Assembly: GCF_963665355.1 (NCBI RefSeq)
Contig: NZ_OY762229.1
Coordinates: forward strand, 2,666,001-2,730,000
DNA length: 64,000 bases
Direction of reading: 5' to 3'
Source: an uncultured Desulfobacter sp.
GTDB lineage: Bacteria; Desulfobacterota; Desulfobacteria; Desulfobacterales; Desulfobacteraceae
Shown here one piece after another: positions 7,359-15,140 of the stretch. How positions within the stretch are numbered: position 1 is the first letter of the stretch; every line of letters begins with the position of its first letter. Both the position numbers and the translations under genes were made by a program. The notes beneath the pieces are model-generated. The model was not told the DNA's origin and ran no database searches. It saw only the letters and a program-made list of their open reading frames with translations.

Positions 7359-8099
7359 CTAAGTTCTCGGCCAATACTCTTGTTCCAGCCCATTAAGCAA
7401 AAAGTCATACATTCCCGCGTTTTCTTGCTTCAAATTGACCAAAAGTTCATGGATATCTGCAAAATAGGGAATCCTTTCACCATGATATTGTACAGGTTCC
7501 CCAATTTGATGGAATAGATATCCATATTTTTTCAAGGCATAGTATAATTTTTTTTCAGTAATCATGTACCAATGACTCAGCCCCTGTCGCATACTTTCTT
7601 GGATCATGACCTTGTAAAGTCCTAAAACGATGATAGGATTTTTTCTACCCGCCATTTCTTTTGGAATAGTTCCATCGTCAGGTAATACCCCTCCTTCTTT
7701 CTTCCTTAAATAAGACTCTACGCCGTATATTCCGTCCTCTTTACGACGCCGAAGATCTTTGCTTACCGTGAGTCTAGAGATTTCTCCAATTTTTTCCGGA
7801 GCAGGTTTCTTCCCTGGGAAATTTAATTTCGTTGCATGTTCAATGGGAAACCCTTTGTCTGAATGGAGAACTAACCGTATGGTTCCAACCACGGAATCTG
7901 TTTCATTCAGACAGGCAAAATGAATGGATTCCTTTTCATACTCATCTGTTTCTAATCCATTCGGATGATCAGTTTTGTTTTCAAACCCAAACTCATCCAC
8001 ATAGACTTCATACCTCATTCGGAAGGTATCCTTTAAGATTTCATCATCTATAACTTGGCCGAACCGAAATCGGTCGTAAGTAATGTTTTTGCTGAGCAT
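7359..8099 (-). CDS. PEP-CTERM/exosortase-associated acyltransferase (N-acyl amino acid synthase-like)
   Basis: The 246-residue protein fits the exosortase-associated acyltransferase family (TIGR03694-type), related to LuxI and FeeM N-acyl amino acid synthases. Visible marks are FRMRYEVYVDEFGF near residues 26-39 (the LuxI-like Arg/Tyr/Glu-Phe patch), VVGTIRLVLHSD, IGEISRLTVSKDLRRR (the conserved E-SRL core), and a C-terminal acyl-pocket region with GLYKVMIQESMRQGLSHW. The family likely moves an acyl chain from acyl-ACP to an amino group; the substrates are unknown. It sits apart from the main XrtA locus, between an IS200 element and an IS66 remnant, which suggests transfer or rearrangement. 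The ribosome-binding site is weak. Confidence 0.8.
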   Translation of the reverse strand: MLSKNITYDRFRFGQVIDDEILKDTFRMRYEVYVDEFGFENKTDHPNGLETDEYEKESIHFACLNETDSVVGTIRLVLHSDKGFPIEHATKLNFPGKKPAPEKIGEISRLTVSKDLRRRKEDGIYGVESYLRKKEGGVLPDDGTIPKEMAGRKNPIIVLGLYKVMIQESMRQGLSHWYMITEKKLYYALKKYGYLFHQIGEPVQYHGERIPYFADIHELLVNLKQENAGMYDFLLNGLEQEYWPRT

Positions 8100-8320
8100 G
8101 TTTATGTTAACCTGTATTATTTTTTATCATAATTTGATTAAAAAGCACTGTAGTAGTTTGTAATTTTTAGTATTATTTGTCAAGCGCTTTTCCCCCACCC
8201 AGATCCATCGCCTATTTTTTTTGAACTGCGGTCCCCCCCCCCCCCCCCCCCCCCCGAATTTAAGACCACGTACTAAAGTGGAATTTACGTTATGAAAATG
8301 ATAAGAAAGGACGTATGGAA
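8100..8320. repeat. Gap with a 23-base C homopolymer
   Basis: No gene is seen. 23 consecutive C residues lie at 8233-8255, just before the IS66 left end. Such tracts slip easily and are often miscounted in assembly. Confidence 0.6.
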
Positions 8321-8844
8321 GTAAGCGCTCTACAAACCCCATCTTCCATCGGCTTATAAGCCGTGCGATAGTAAGCCATCTTTAAACGAACACAGCAAAG
8401 GGAATCTTACTACAACATGGAAGAAATTGTCACCATCACAAACAGCCCGGAATCACCAGCATCAGGAGAGACCCCGCGCCAATTTTACCAGAAACATCTG
8501 GCGAACTGGAAGGATACCGGCCTCAGTCAAGCCGAATACTGCAGGCGAAACGGTTTGATCCGCCACCGTTTCGGGTATTGGAAAAAAAAGCTCTTTAAAG
8601 AGGAAGGACAGGTGGAATTTGCCGTGCTCCCTGTGAGTCTCTCGGAACAAAGTACCCCTTTTATTCGAGACAATATATCTTCCCCTCTTCGCCTCATGGT
8701 GGACTCCAGGTTCAGCCTGGAGATTCCGGATCAGTTTTCCCAGGACACCCTGACATAAGTCCTGCAAAAATCATAGACTGGGAACTAATTCAGGCGCTTC
8801 TGCTAGAACACTATGTCAAAGACGAACAGACCGGCAACAATTAA
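8321..8844 (+). mobile_element. IS66-type element remnant with IS5-like scrap
   Basis: GTAAGCG at 8321 is the usual outer end of IS66-family elements and is followed by a tnpA-like gene. No tnpB, tnpC or right end follows. Instead, at 8761-8844, a short stretch translates to AKIIDWELIQALLLEHYV and then DEQTGNN before a stop. This resembles the start region of IS5-type transposases. The segment therefore looks like overlapping scraps of two elements. Its boundaries are approximate. Confidence 0.5.
8417..8758 (+). CDS. tnpA: IS66 family accessory protein TnpA-like
   Basis: The 113-residue protein has the helix-turn-helix start typical of IS66 TnpA: FYQKHLANWKDTGLSQAEYC, then NGLIRHRFGYWKKKL. 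The C-terminal part (LRLMVDSRFSLEIPDQFS) is the usual tail of the family, though slightly short. IS66 TnpA helps transposition together with TnpB and the DDE transposase TnpC, both absent here, so the gene is probably non-functional alone. It begins 96 bases inside the presumed left end. Confidence 0.7.
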   Translation: MEEIVTITNSPESPASGETPRQFYQKHLANWKDTGLSQAEYCRRNGLIRHRFGYWKKKLFKEEGQVEFAVLPVSLSEQSTPFIRDNISSPLRLMVDSRFSLEIPDQFSQDTLT

Positions 8845-10463
8845 AAACGGTATGTAACATTTATATAGCATAGGTCGTAATCTTTATAGCGCCCAAACCA
8901 GGTATCCTGATCGCCCCCCAAAATGCTAATCCCGACGATACACTCAAGGTTGGTGATATAGGTGTATTTTAAATACGGTGTAACATAATGCGATGCGTTA
9001 TTTAAAGAAACATTATATTTAACTGCGCCTTTGAGCCAATCAGAAACAAGGTCTGTGCTTATCTCTCCGAGCAGAGAAACGGAGTCTTGGTCAAAATAGA
9101 GAATTTCAGAGGAGTAATCATAAATGTGGAAATGCATGAACTGGATATTAAAATAGGTATTTCCCGAAGAGGTATAGTCCGCACCAACCACATAAGTAAG
9201 TGTCGGACTACGGTCAGATGTAAGGGATGATGTCAAAAAGGATTCATTTTCATTCCAGACAGCCTCCCCTCTAAGGCCAATATTTTTCCATGTAGTTTCA
9301 AATTCAAAGCCAACGGTTCTTGTCTTTTTATACTCAACCTCAATATCTTCATTTTTAAAATCTGCAGTACTAAAAATTGATTCTATATTCGAACCTGACA
9401 TATTACCATTTACATTGATATTTTTTACCGGAAAACTTTTAAAATATGGATTATCTTCAGTTCGTTGATGAAAAGTAAATCCCAGATCTATCTGCTTTAT
9501 GGTGGTAGTGAGTCGGGCTGCAAATTCTGATTCATGATCAGGCTTTTTTTCATGGACGGTCAGGTTATCGATATAAGTTTCTATATAATCTTGCATGGCC
9601 GGTGACAGGGAATTGAGATTGCCTGTCATTTCATTTTTCAAGTGGCCGAAAATAGACCAATTTGTATCAAAGCAGTGCAATTTGGATGCTTTGAAAAAAG
9701 GAATAAACACCCCTTCAAGGGTGAAATAGTTTGAAAAGAAACGAGCATCTGCCATCCAGATCGGTATCTTTCGTTCTTCATAATCAGGAAGAATGAATTC
9801 CCTGAAATCTTCAGGGTTTAATGTGTCAACCGGGCTAACCTGATCGGTTTTACCCCATCTGATGATCTGTTTACCGATAGACAGACCGTAGTTGTTTGTA
9901 AGGTGCTCCCACTTGGCTTCGTGGAGTGTTAAATCGTAATCGTCCTCTCTGCTTTCGCTTCCGAAATAAAGATAATCGGACAGGGCAGAAACGCTAATGG
10001 CCTTTTTGTATTTCCCTTCAAGAATTATCCTGTCTCGCAGGGTCTGATTATTTTCAACAGCAGGGTCATCCCTGGTCTGGGCGGTTCCTCTGGCCTGGAT
10101 TGAACCTGATATGGAAAATCCGGATTCATTTTCCAGCGGCTCGGTGTCCTCAAAAATACTGTCGGACAGTGCATCGTCGCCCAACGATAATCCTCCTTGC
10201 CCCTGGTCCGGTAAAGGATTGGCAGCGGCAACTTCCGTTTCTGGCACAAACCCACCTTCATGGGTACGGGACGACGGCAGGATTCTGATAGCAGCAGAAT
10301 CTTTGGCAGGGGTCTGAACCACTGCCGTTTCAAAAACATTTTGCCTGCTGAGATCAATATAGTTAACACAGTTTGCATGCAGTGCCCAAGAAATTGTCGG
10401 AAATGAAAAAGAAGAGAAACTTGTTACGACAAAAGATATAATTAAATACGCATTTTTTATCAT
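8841..10463 (-). CDS. Outer-membrane beta-barrel protein (DUF1302/porin-like)
   Basis: From the ATG at 10463, which follows AAAGGAG, the protein is 540 residues with a signal peptide (MIKNAYLIISFVVTSF, cleavage near ALHA). A variable linker precedes a long barrel region rich in alternating aromatic strands, ending in CYINVTYRF with the terminal Phe expected of outer-membrane barrels. The segment SIGKQIIRWGKTDQVSPVD, then NPEDFREFILPDYEERKIP, is typical of DUF1302-like proteins found beside RND/MMPL transporters. A start 48 bases further upstream is open but lacks a ribosome-binding site. It follows the LolA-like gene in the same direction. A role as outer-membrane component of a lipid or hydrophobic compound exporter is inferred from context. 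Confidence 0.65.
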   Translation of the reverse strand: MIKNAYLIISFVVTSFSSFSFPTISWALHANCVNYIDLSRQNVFETAVVQTPAKDSAAIRILPSSRTHEGGFVPETEVAAANPLPDQGQGGLSLGDDALSDSIFEDTEPLENESGFSISGSIQARGTAQTRDDPAVENNQTLRDRIILEGKYKKAISVSALSDYLYFGSESREDDYDLTLHEAKWEHLTNNYGLSIGKQIIRWGKTDQVSPVDTLNPEDFREFILPDYEERKIPIWMADARFFSNYFTLEGVFIPFFKASKLHCFDTNWSIFGHLKNEMTGNLNSLSPAMQDYIETYIDNLTVHEKKPDHESEFAARLTTTIKQIDLGFTFHQRTEDNPYFKSFPVKNINVNGNMSGSNIESIFSTADFKNEDIEVEYKKTRTVGFEFETTWKNIGLRGEAVWNENESFLTSSLTSDRSPTLTYVVGADYTSSGNTYFNIQFMHFHIYDYSSEILYFDQDSVSLLGEISTDLVSDWLKGAVKYNVSLNNASHYVTPYLKYTYITNLECIVGISILGGDQDTWFGRYKDYDLCYINVTYRF

Positions 10464-10518
10464 CGCCGCTCCTTTGAATTCGGGTTGTTTCACCAAGAAG
10501 CGCAATAACATTACCGAA

Positions 10519-11295
10519 TCAGTAATTTTCCAAATTTTCCCGCGAGATGTCTGCCTTGTCTATATTAGTATTATACTGGATGCTTTCCTGTTTCATATAG
10601 GTTTTGTGATTCTTTGTAAAATCTTCCATCATGGCGACCATTTCTGTCCATATGCCCTGGACCTGCTCAAGTCTCATAACTTTATAGGTCTTGATGTGAT
10701 TATTTTTTTTGTCAAAGTATTTAACCTGAACGGGTATAAGCGCCTCTTTAGAGACCAGGCTGATCGTCAGACTGTACTGGGATTTCGCACCCTCTTTGGG
10801 GCGGCTTTCAAGGATATGGCAGTCCAGAGGGCCGAACTTCTCAGACCCTGTAATCTGATAGGTATAATCAGAAACAGGATGACGCTCCATATCCTCAAAG
10901 GTGAAGTCACTGTTGACAAAACGCTGATCTTTCTGGGAACTGACAATTCGCCGGGTCCGTTTTAACGCCGGCAGATATAAAAATTGTTCCGTCTCCCAGC
11001 CGGGTTGCTCTATGCTTAAAAAGCCGGTCCCCTTAATATCGGCCGGATCTGTGAAACGGAGCAACTGGGTTTCCAGTCCGTTTTCCTCAACCCGTTTAGT
11101 GGCAAAAAAGCGTACATTTTTTTTACCGCTTCTGTTAATCAGAACCATCTGGGACGAGGATAGGGAATCCTTTCCCCTATCCCGGTCAAATATCTGTTGT
11201 GCAAGCTGGCTGCCGGTAATTTCTGCAGCCTGAACATCAAAAAGAAGAAAGACCGCGATGAAAAGGCTCCATCCGGCAATAGAAGTAGTTCTCAT
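10519..11295 (-). CDS. LolA-like outer membrane lipoprotein-sorting protein
   Basis: The 258-residue protein has a signal peptide (about residues 1-23, ending DVQAAE) and a LolA/LppX-type beta fold as in the outer membrane lipoprotein-sorting family. Visible parts are QIFDRDRGKDSLSSSQM, FTDPADIKGTGFLSIEQPG, LPALKRTRRIVSSQKDQ, RFVNSDFTFEDMER and the C-terminal MRLEQVQGIWTEM. Such proteins are periplasmic carriers of lipids or lipoproteins and often sit beside RND/MMPL exporters and barrel proteins, as here. The start codon overlaps the stop of the TPR gene (ATGA), so the two are translationally coupled. The cargo is unknown. Confidence 0.8.
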   Translation of the reverse strand: MRTTSIAGWSLFIAVFLLFDVQAAEITGSQLAQQIFDRDRGKDSLSSSQMVLINRSGKKNVRFFATKRVEENGLETQLLRFTDPADIKGTGFLSIEQPGWETEQFLYLPALKRTRRIVSSQKDQRFVNSDFTFEDMERHPVSDYTYQITGSEKFGPLDCHILESRPKEGAKSQYSLTISLVSKEALIPVQVKYFDKKNNHIKTYKVMRLEQVQGIWTEMVAMMEDFTKNHKTYMKQESIQYNTNIDKADISRENLENY

Positions 11296-13580
11296 CCTTT
11301 TTTTATCTCCTTTATCAGTTTTTTTGCGTCACTGGCCCAGGGAAAATCTTCATTTTGTTCCAATGCCTTGGTGAGTTCCTTTAGGGCCTGTTTTTTCTCT
11401 CCTTTACCGTAATATGCCAGGCCCAGGTGGTACCTCACAATGGGGTTGTCTGGAGTTTTTTCCATACAGTCCAAAAGTTCGGAAACAGCATTGCCGTAAA
11501 ATCCTTTTTTGTAATAGACAAATCCCATAGTGTCCATTACACTTGGATCTTCTGGTTGACGGGCCTTGACAAATTTTGCCAAGGCCAAGGCTTCGTCTAA
11601 CTTATCCGTCCGGCTTGCAAGAAGAAATGCCAGATTATTGGCTGCGGCAAAATAATTAGGATCAATTTCAAGGGCTTTACGGTACTGCATTTCCGCTTCA
11701 CTATAATTTTCCTGCGCCTCATAAAGAACGGCCAGAAGCATATGGGGCGGTGCAAACCTGCTGTTTTTTTCAATCATAGTCAGGTATTGTTTTTTCGCAC
11801 TGTCGATATTCTTTTGGGCCAAGTATACTTTTGCAAGCGTTCCGTAGGAGTTAAGATAGTCCGGATCAAGGTCGATGGCCTTGTGCAGCTCTAATTCTGC
11901 ATGATTCAGATCTTTCTGGGTCATATACAGTGTCGCGCGGGTATTCATGACCATGGCTTTAAGCCTGTTATTGTCCTTAAAAATTTCCATATAACGAAGA
12001 CAAATGGCTTGTGCTCCATCAAAATCTCTTTGAGCTAACGCATTGCGGATACTTAAGAAAAACACACCAGGAAATTTGTTGTTCAAAGATCGGACTTTTT
12101 CAAGAAGAGGTGCAACCTGGTCAAATTCTCCAGAAAGAGACTTGAACAAAGCCAGGTTATAGTATCCTTCCAGATCGTCCGGTGCAATCTGAATCATTTG
12201 ATTGTAATCGTTTTCTGCATCCTTGAATTTTTTTAAACCAGTATATGCCTTGCCACGGATAAGATACGCCCGATATAGTTTAGGATCCGCTTTAATTACT
12301 ACAGAGGCCTGATTTACAGCAAGATCAAAGGATTGCTGGCGCAAATAAATTTCGGATAGCAGCAGTCTTGCCTGGATATATTCTGGTTTCAAGTCAACGG
12401 CCCTGAGTGCAGCCGAGGCGGCCTGGGGTAATTCTCCCAGGCCGATACAGCAAAGTGCCTTAAAATATTGAATTTTGTAGGATTTTGGATCTTCTATCCC
12501 CAGTGGTGTCAGGATATTGAATGCGGACTGAAATTCTTTTTTAAAAATCAAGATTTCGCTTTTCAGTATTCTGGCATCTGGTAATTTGGGCCGTTTATTA
12601 AGAATGTCATCAACCAGAATTTCGGCTTCATTTATTTTTTTTTCCTTGTATTGAAATCTAGCCAGAGCCATATGGGTGTTGCTGTTCTCCGGATCAAGAG
12701 ATGCAGCTTTTTTGAACCATTTGAGAGCTTGATCTTTTTTGTCCGTGAATGCGTAGAACTCTGCTATGGTTAACAAGGTGCGCGGAGAGTCCGGCTCTAT
12801 TTCAACTGCCTTTTTAAATGCAGCTTCAGCTTTTTGGAGGTTTTTTGTTTTTAGGTAAAACGAACCTAAAATCATTTGATGAACCGCGTTTTCAGGGCTT
12901 TCAGCTGCAGACAGGTCTAACTGTTCCTCTGCTTTATCGAGCTGTTTTTGTATGATGTAAAACTGAGCCAGAGTGATCCTGGCTTTCATAGCGTCTTTTG
13001 TGGATGCGACCGCTCTGAGAAGCAATGCTTCAGCCTCTCCAAATTTTTTTTGAAGAGTCTTGACTGCGGCCATAGCGTGAAGAGCTTCCATATAATTATC
13101 CTGGATTTCAAGTATTTTTTCAAAAACGGCCTGGGCGTCTTCTATTTGTTTTCTCTTCAACAGTATCTGGCCTTTAAGGAACAGAGCATCCAGATTTCGG
13201 GGGGCTTTGTTTAAAACTATTTCGATACGGGCCTTTGCTTCAGGAAGTCTTCTGTCAAGAAAATAAAACTGAGCCAGCTTAATTAGGGCTTCAATATTTT
13301 CCGGGTCCAGTTTCACTACACTGGAATATAGGGTGAAGGCCATTTTTAACCGGCCAGTTTTCATGAATATTTCACCAAGTTTCAAAAGAACGGCAGTATC
13401 CGTATTGTCAATTTCGGAAGCGTTTCTAAATTCTATCTCAGCCTTTCTGTATTCCTTTGCATCAAAATATTCGTTTCCTTTTCTAATGTAGGTCGCTTTT
13501 TTTTCTTCTTTGTTAGCGCATCCGGTACAGGAGATCAGTATAATGAGAAGGGATATAATAATTGGGGAGCAGGTTTTCAT
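11292..13580 (-). CDS. prsT: PEP-CTERM system TPR-repeat lipoprotein (PrsT-like)
   Basis: The 762-residue protein starts with a lipoprotein signal (MKTCSPIIISLLIILISCTG with Cys about residue 21) and is then almost entirely tetratricopeptide repeats of 34 residues. The layout matches the exosortase-linked TPR lipoprotein family (TIGR02917), usually about 900 residues, so this copy is somewhat short. It should sit on the outer or inner membrane and scaffold protein or polysaccharide export. GAGG lies ahead of the ATG. A second, decayed copy of this family lies at 57758-59438. The overlap with the LolA-like gene shows a common transcript. The gene symbol follows family usage and is not certain. 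Confidence 0.75.
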   Translation of the reverse strand: MKTCSPIIISLLIILISCTGCANKEEKKATYIRKGNEYFDAKEYRKAEIEFRNASEIDNTDTAVLLKLGEIFMKTGRLKMAFTLYSSVVKLDPENIEALIKLAQFYFLDRRLPEAKARIEIVLNKAPRNLDALFLKGQILLKRKQIEDAQAVFEKILEIQDNYMEALHAMAAVKTLQKKFGEAEALLLRAVASTKDAMKARITLAQFYIIQKQLDKAEEQLDLSAAESPENAVHQMILGSFYLKTKNLQKAEAAFKKAVEIEPDSPRTLLTIAEFYAFTDKKDQALKWFKKAASLDPENSNTHMALARFQYKEKKINEAEILVDDILNKRPKLPDARILKSEILIFKKEFQSAFNILTPLGIEDPKSYKIQYFKALCCIGLGELPQAASAALRAVDLKPEYIQARLLLSEIYLRQQSFDLAVNQASVVIKADPKLYRAYLIRGKAYTGLKKFKDAENDYNQMIQIAPDDLEGYYNLALFKSLSGEFDQVAPLLEKVRSLNNKFPGVFFLSIRNALAQRDFDGAQAICLRYMEIFKDNNRLKAMVMNTRATLYMTQKDLNHAELELHKAIDLDPDYLNSYGTLAKVYLAQKNIDSAKKQYLTMIEKNSRFAPPHMLLAVLYEAQENYSEAEMQYRKALEIDPNYFAAANNLAFLLASRTDKLDEALALAKFVKARQPEDPSVMDTMGFVYYKKGFYGNAVSELLDCMEKTPDNPIVRYHLGLAYYGKGEKKQALKELTKALEQNEDFPWASDAKKLIKEIKKG

Positions 13581-13966
13581 GAGCAGCCTCTATAAAAGTC
13601 AATTGGCTTTTTAATTACTTTATGATAACGCTTGAATTTACAAGTTAACTTTTATTATGGGAGGCTAAGCTTTGTCAATTAAAAATTCCTGATTATGATG
13701 AATTTGGGGGGGGGCGTCCATAAACCGCTCGGTGAACCCTCAATAAAATGTTTTGAATCCAGTTTTCGAGATATTTAGGTTGTTATATCACAGTTGCATG
13801 CGAACAGAATGAGTCAAGCACTTTAAATCGAGTGATACACATGCTTGCCGGAGCGATGTTATTCTTCGGTAGATGAGATTGATTGCATAAAAAAAGCTCG
13901 CCTTATTTTGCATAAGGCGAGCTTTCGCTCTTTTTAATTAACCGCTTTTTATATTTCTTATGGCAG
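13581..13966. other. Gap with terminator and a G9 tract
   Basis: No gene is seen in these 386 bases. Besides the terminator at 13895-13923, a run of nine G lies near 13707. No sigma-54 or clear sigma-70 promoter was found for the TPR gene. Confidence 0.4.
13895..13923 (-). terminator. Terminator of the PEP-CTERM gene
   Basis: Perfect 12-base arms (13895-13906 and 13912-13923) enclose a five-base loop. On the minus strand the stem is followed by a run of six T, and it lies 44 bases after the PEP-CTERM gene stop. It should end that transcript, making the gene a one-gene unit. A T-rich stretch also follows on the plus side. Confidence 0.85.
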
Positions 13967-14779
13967 TTATGATCTACACCTTTTTCTTGCGATACCTGCA
14001 AAACCGATAAGACTTAATCCCAAGAGAGTAAAAGTTGCGGGTTCAGGCACAACCGCTATTTCAAATGACGAATCATGGTCTGAAATAACTATCAGAGATC
14101 CGTCAGGGTTTGTAGTAATGTCAGCCTGATTATTGTCGCCATGGGAAATCATTGATATCGTAGTCGCCGACAGGTCCGAGAGATCAGTATTCTTTTCTGT
14201 GTACCAAAAGTCATCCACAACATAGCTCACATAGCCTTCTAAGGAATATTCGCCATCTCCTGAAGACAGATCAAGTGAGTAGTTTCCTCCAGTGATCGCT
14301 AATGAAAAGAGGTAGTCTCCATCAGTGTATGTTGATGATAATGCGGGATCATACGATTTGTCTTTGTTTAGGTAAAAGTTAATGGTACCAGTAGAGTAAC
14401 TTGCATAGACCATAGTTCCAATTTGATTATCAACTTTACCAGTAATATCATTCCACGCAAAGGTAATTTGGTAGTCTCCATTCAAACTATCACTGAGCCC
14501 TTCATTATCGCCAGTTGCGCCGTTATATGAGGTCATGCCCGTAAATACACCTACACCTTTATCCGTAATGTTGCCCCCAGTATCAATATTTGAGGTTGTA
14601 ATGGCATAGTAAGTTATCGATTTCATGAGGGATGTAATGCCATCTGCATCCCAACCGGTATCGTAAGCGGTACTAACATTAGACACATTCCAATACCAGT
14701 TAGTTTCAGTGAATGCGAAGGCGTTTGAGCTTGCTAAGAAAAAGACGCCTATAATTAAAAAACCCAATAATTTTTTCAT
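13967..14779 (-). CDS. PEP-CTERM sorting domain protein
   Basis: The 270-residue secreted protein has an N-terminal signal peptide (MKKLLGFLIIGVFFLASSNA) and a classic tripartite C-terminal sorting signal: VVPEPAT (PEP at 245-247), a hydrophobic segment (FTLLGLSLIGFAGIA) and a basic end (RKRCRS). Exosortase is expected to cut at the PEP motif and release or anchor the protein in the matrix. The mature part is rich in Ser, Thr, Gly, Tyr and Asp with few Cys, as in many PEP-CTERM proteins, and has no catalytic motif I recognise. A good ribosome-binding site (GAGGAGAATC) precedes the ATG. It is a single transcription unit bounded by a sigma-54 promoter and a strong terminator. It is the only PEP-CTERM protein found in this window. 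Confidence 0.92.
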   Translation of the reverse strand: MKKLLGFLIIGVFFLASSNAFAFTETNWYWNVSNVSTAYDTGWDADGITSLMKSITYYAITTSNIDTGGNITDKGVGVFTGMTSYNGATGDNEGLSDSLNGDYQITFAWNDITGKVDNQIGTMVYASYSTGTINFYLNKDKSYDPALSSTYTDGDYLFSLAITGGNYSLDLSSGDGEYSLEGYVSYVVDDFWYTEKNTDLSDLSATTISMISHGDNNQADITTNPDGSLIVISDHDSSFEIAVVPEPATFTLLGLSLIGFAGIARKRCRS

Positions 14780-15140
14780 TTAAGATTCTCCTCTAGTAAA
14801 TTAAATTTGTGTTAATGACAAATAGTTTTATTCTTAGGTTTCGGCAAAACTATTGTTAACTGTTAATGCAAATCCTTTGCCAGTTATAAAAAAAGGTATA
14901 TATTTTTACGTTAAAAAGATAATACGCTGTAATTCTTGTGGTTTTACGTGATTGAAATTTGTCCATGCTCCCCGGGTTTTTCAAACAAATACGTGCTGTC
15001 AGATGTGGTTGGGAAAAGTATGTAAGAAATTGGAGAATATTGGTAAAAAGTTACTTATAATTGGGTATTTTTTTTCACATGGATTGTAATTGTAATTATT
15101 TTTCCTGTATAGATCTTGCAAACACAAACAAACGATGAGC
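14780..15140. other. Upstream region of the PEP-CTERM gene
   Basis: This AT-rich 361-base gap has no gene. It holds the sigma-54 promoter at 14867-14882 and leaves about 250 bases upstream for an enhancer-binding activator. TACGTG occurs twice there (near 14945 and 14990), but I cannot show that it is a binding site. Confidence 0.4.
14867..14882 (-). promoter_or_regulatory. Sigma-54 promoter of the PEP-CTERM gene
   Basis: On the minus strand TGGCAAAGGATTTGCA has the invariant GG and GC exactly ten bases apart, matching the -24/-12 consensus TGGCAC-N5-TTGCA closely. Transcription would begin near 14855, giving a leader of about 75 bases before the ATG at 14779. Known PEP-CTERM systems use sigma-54 with the PrsK/PrsR pair, so this fits an established control scheme. 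Confidence 0.75.
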
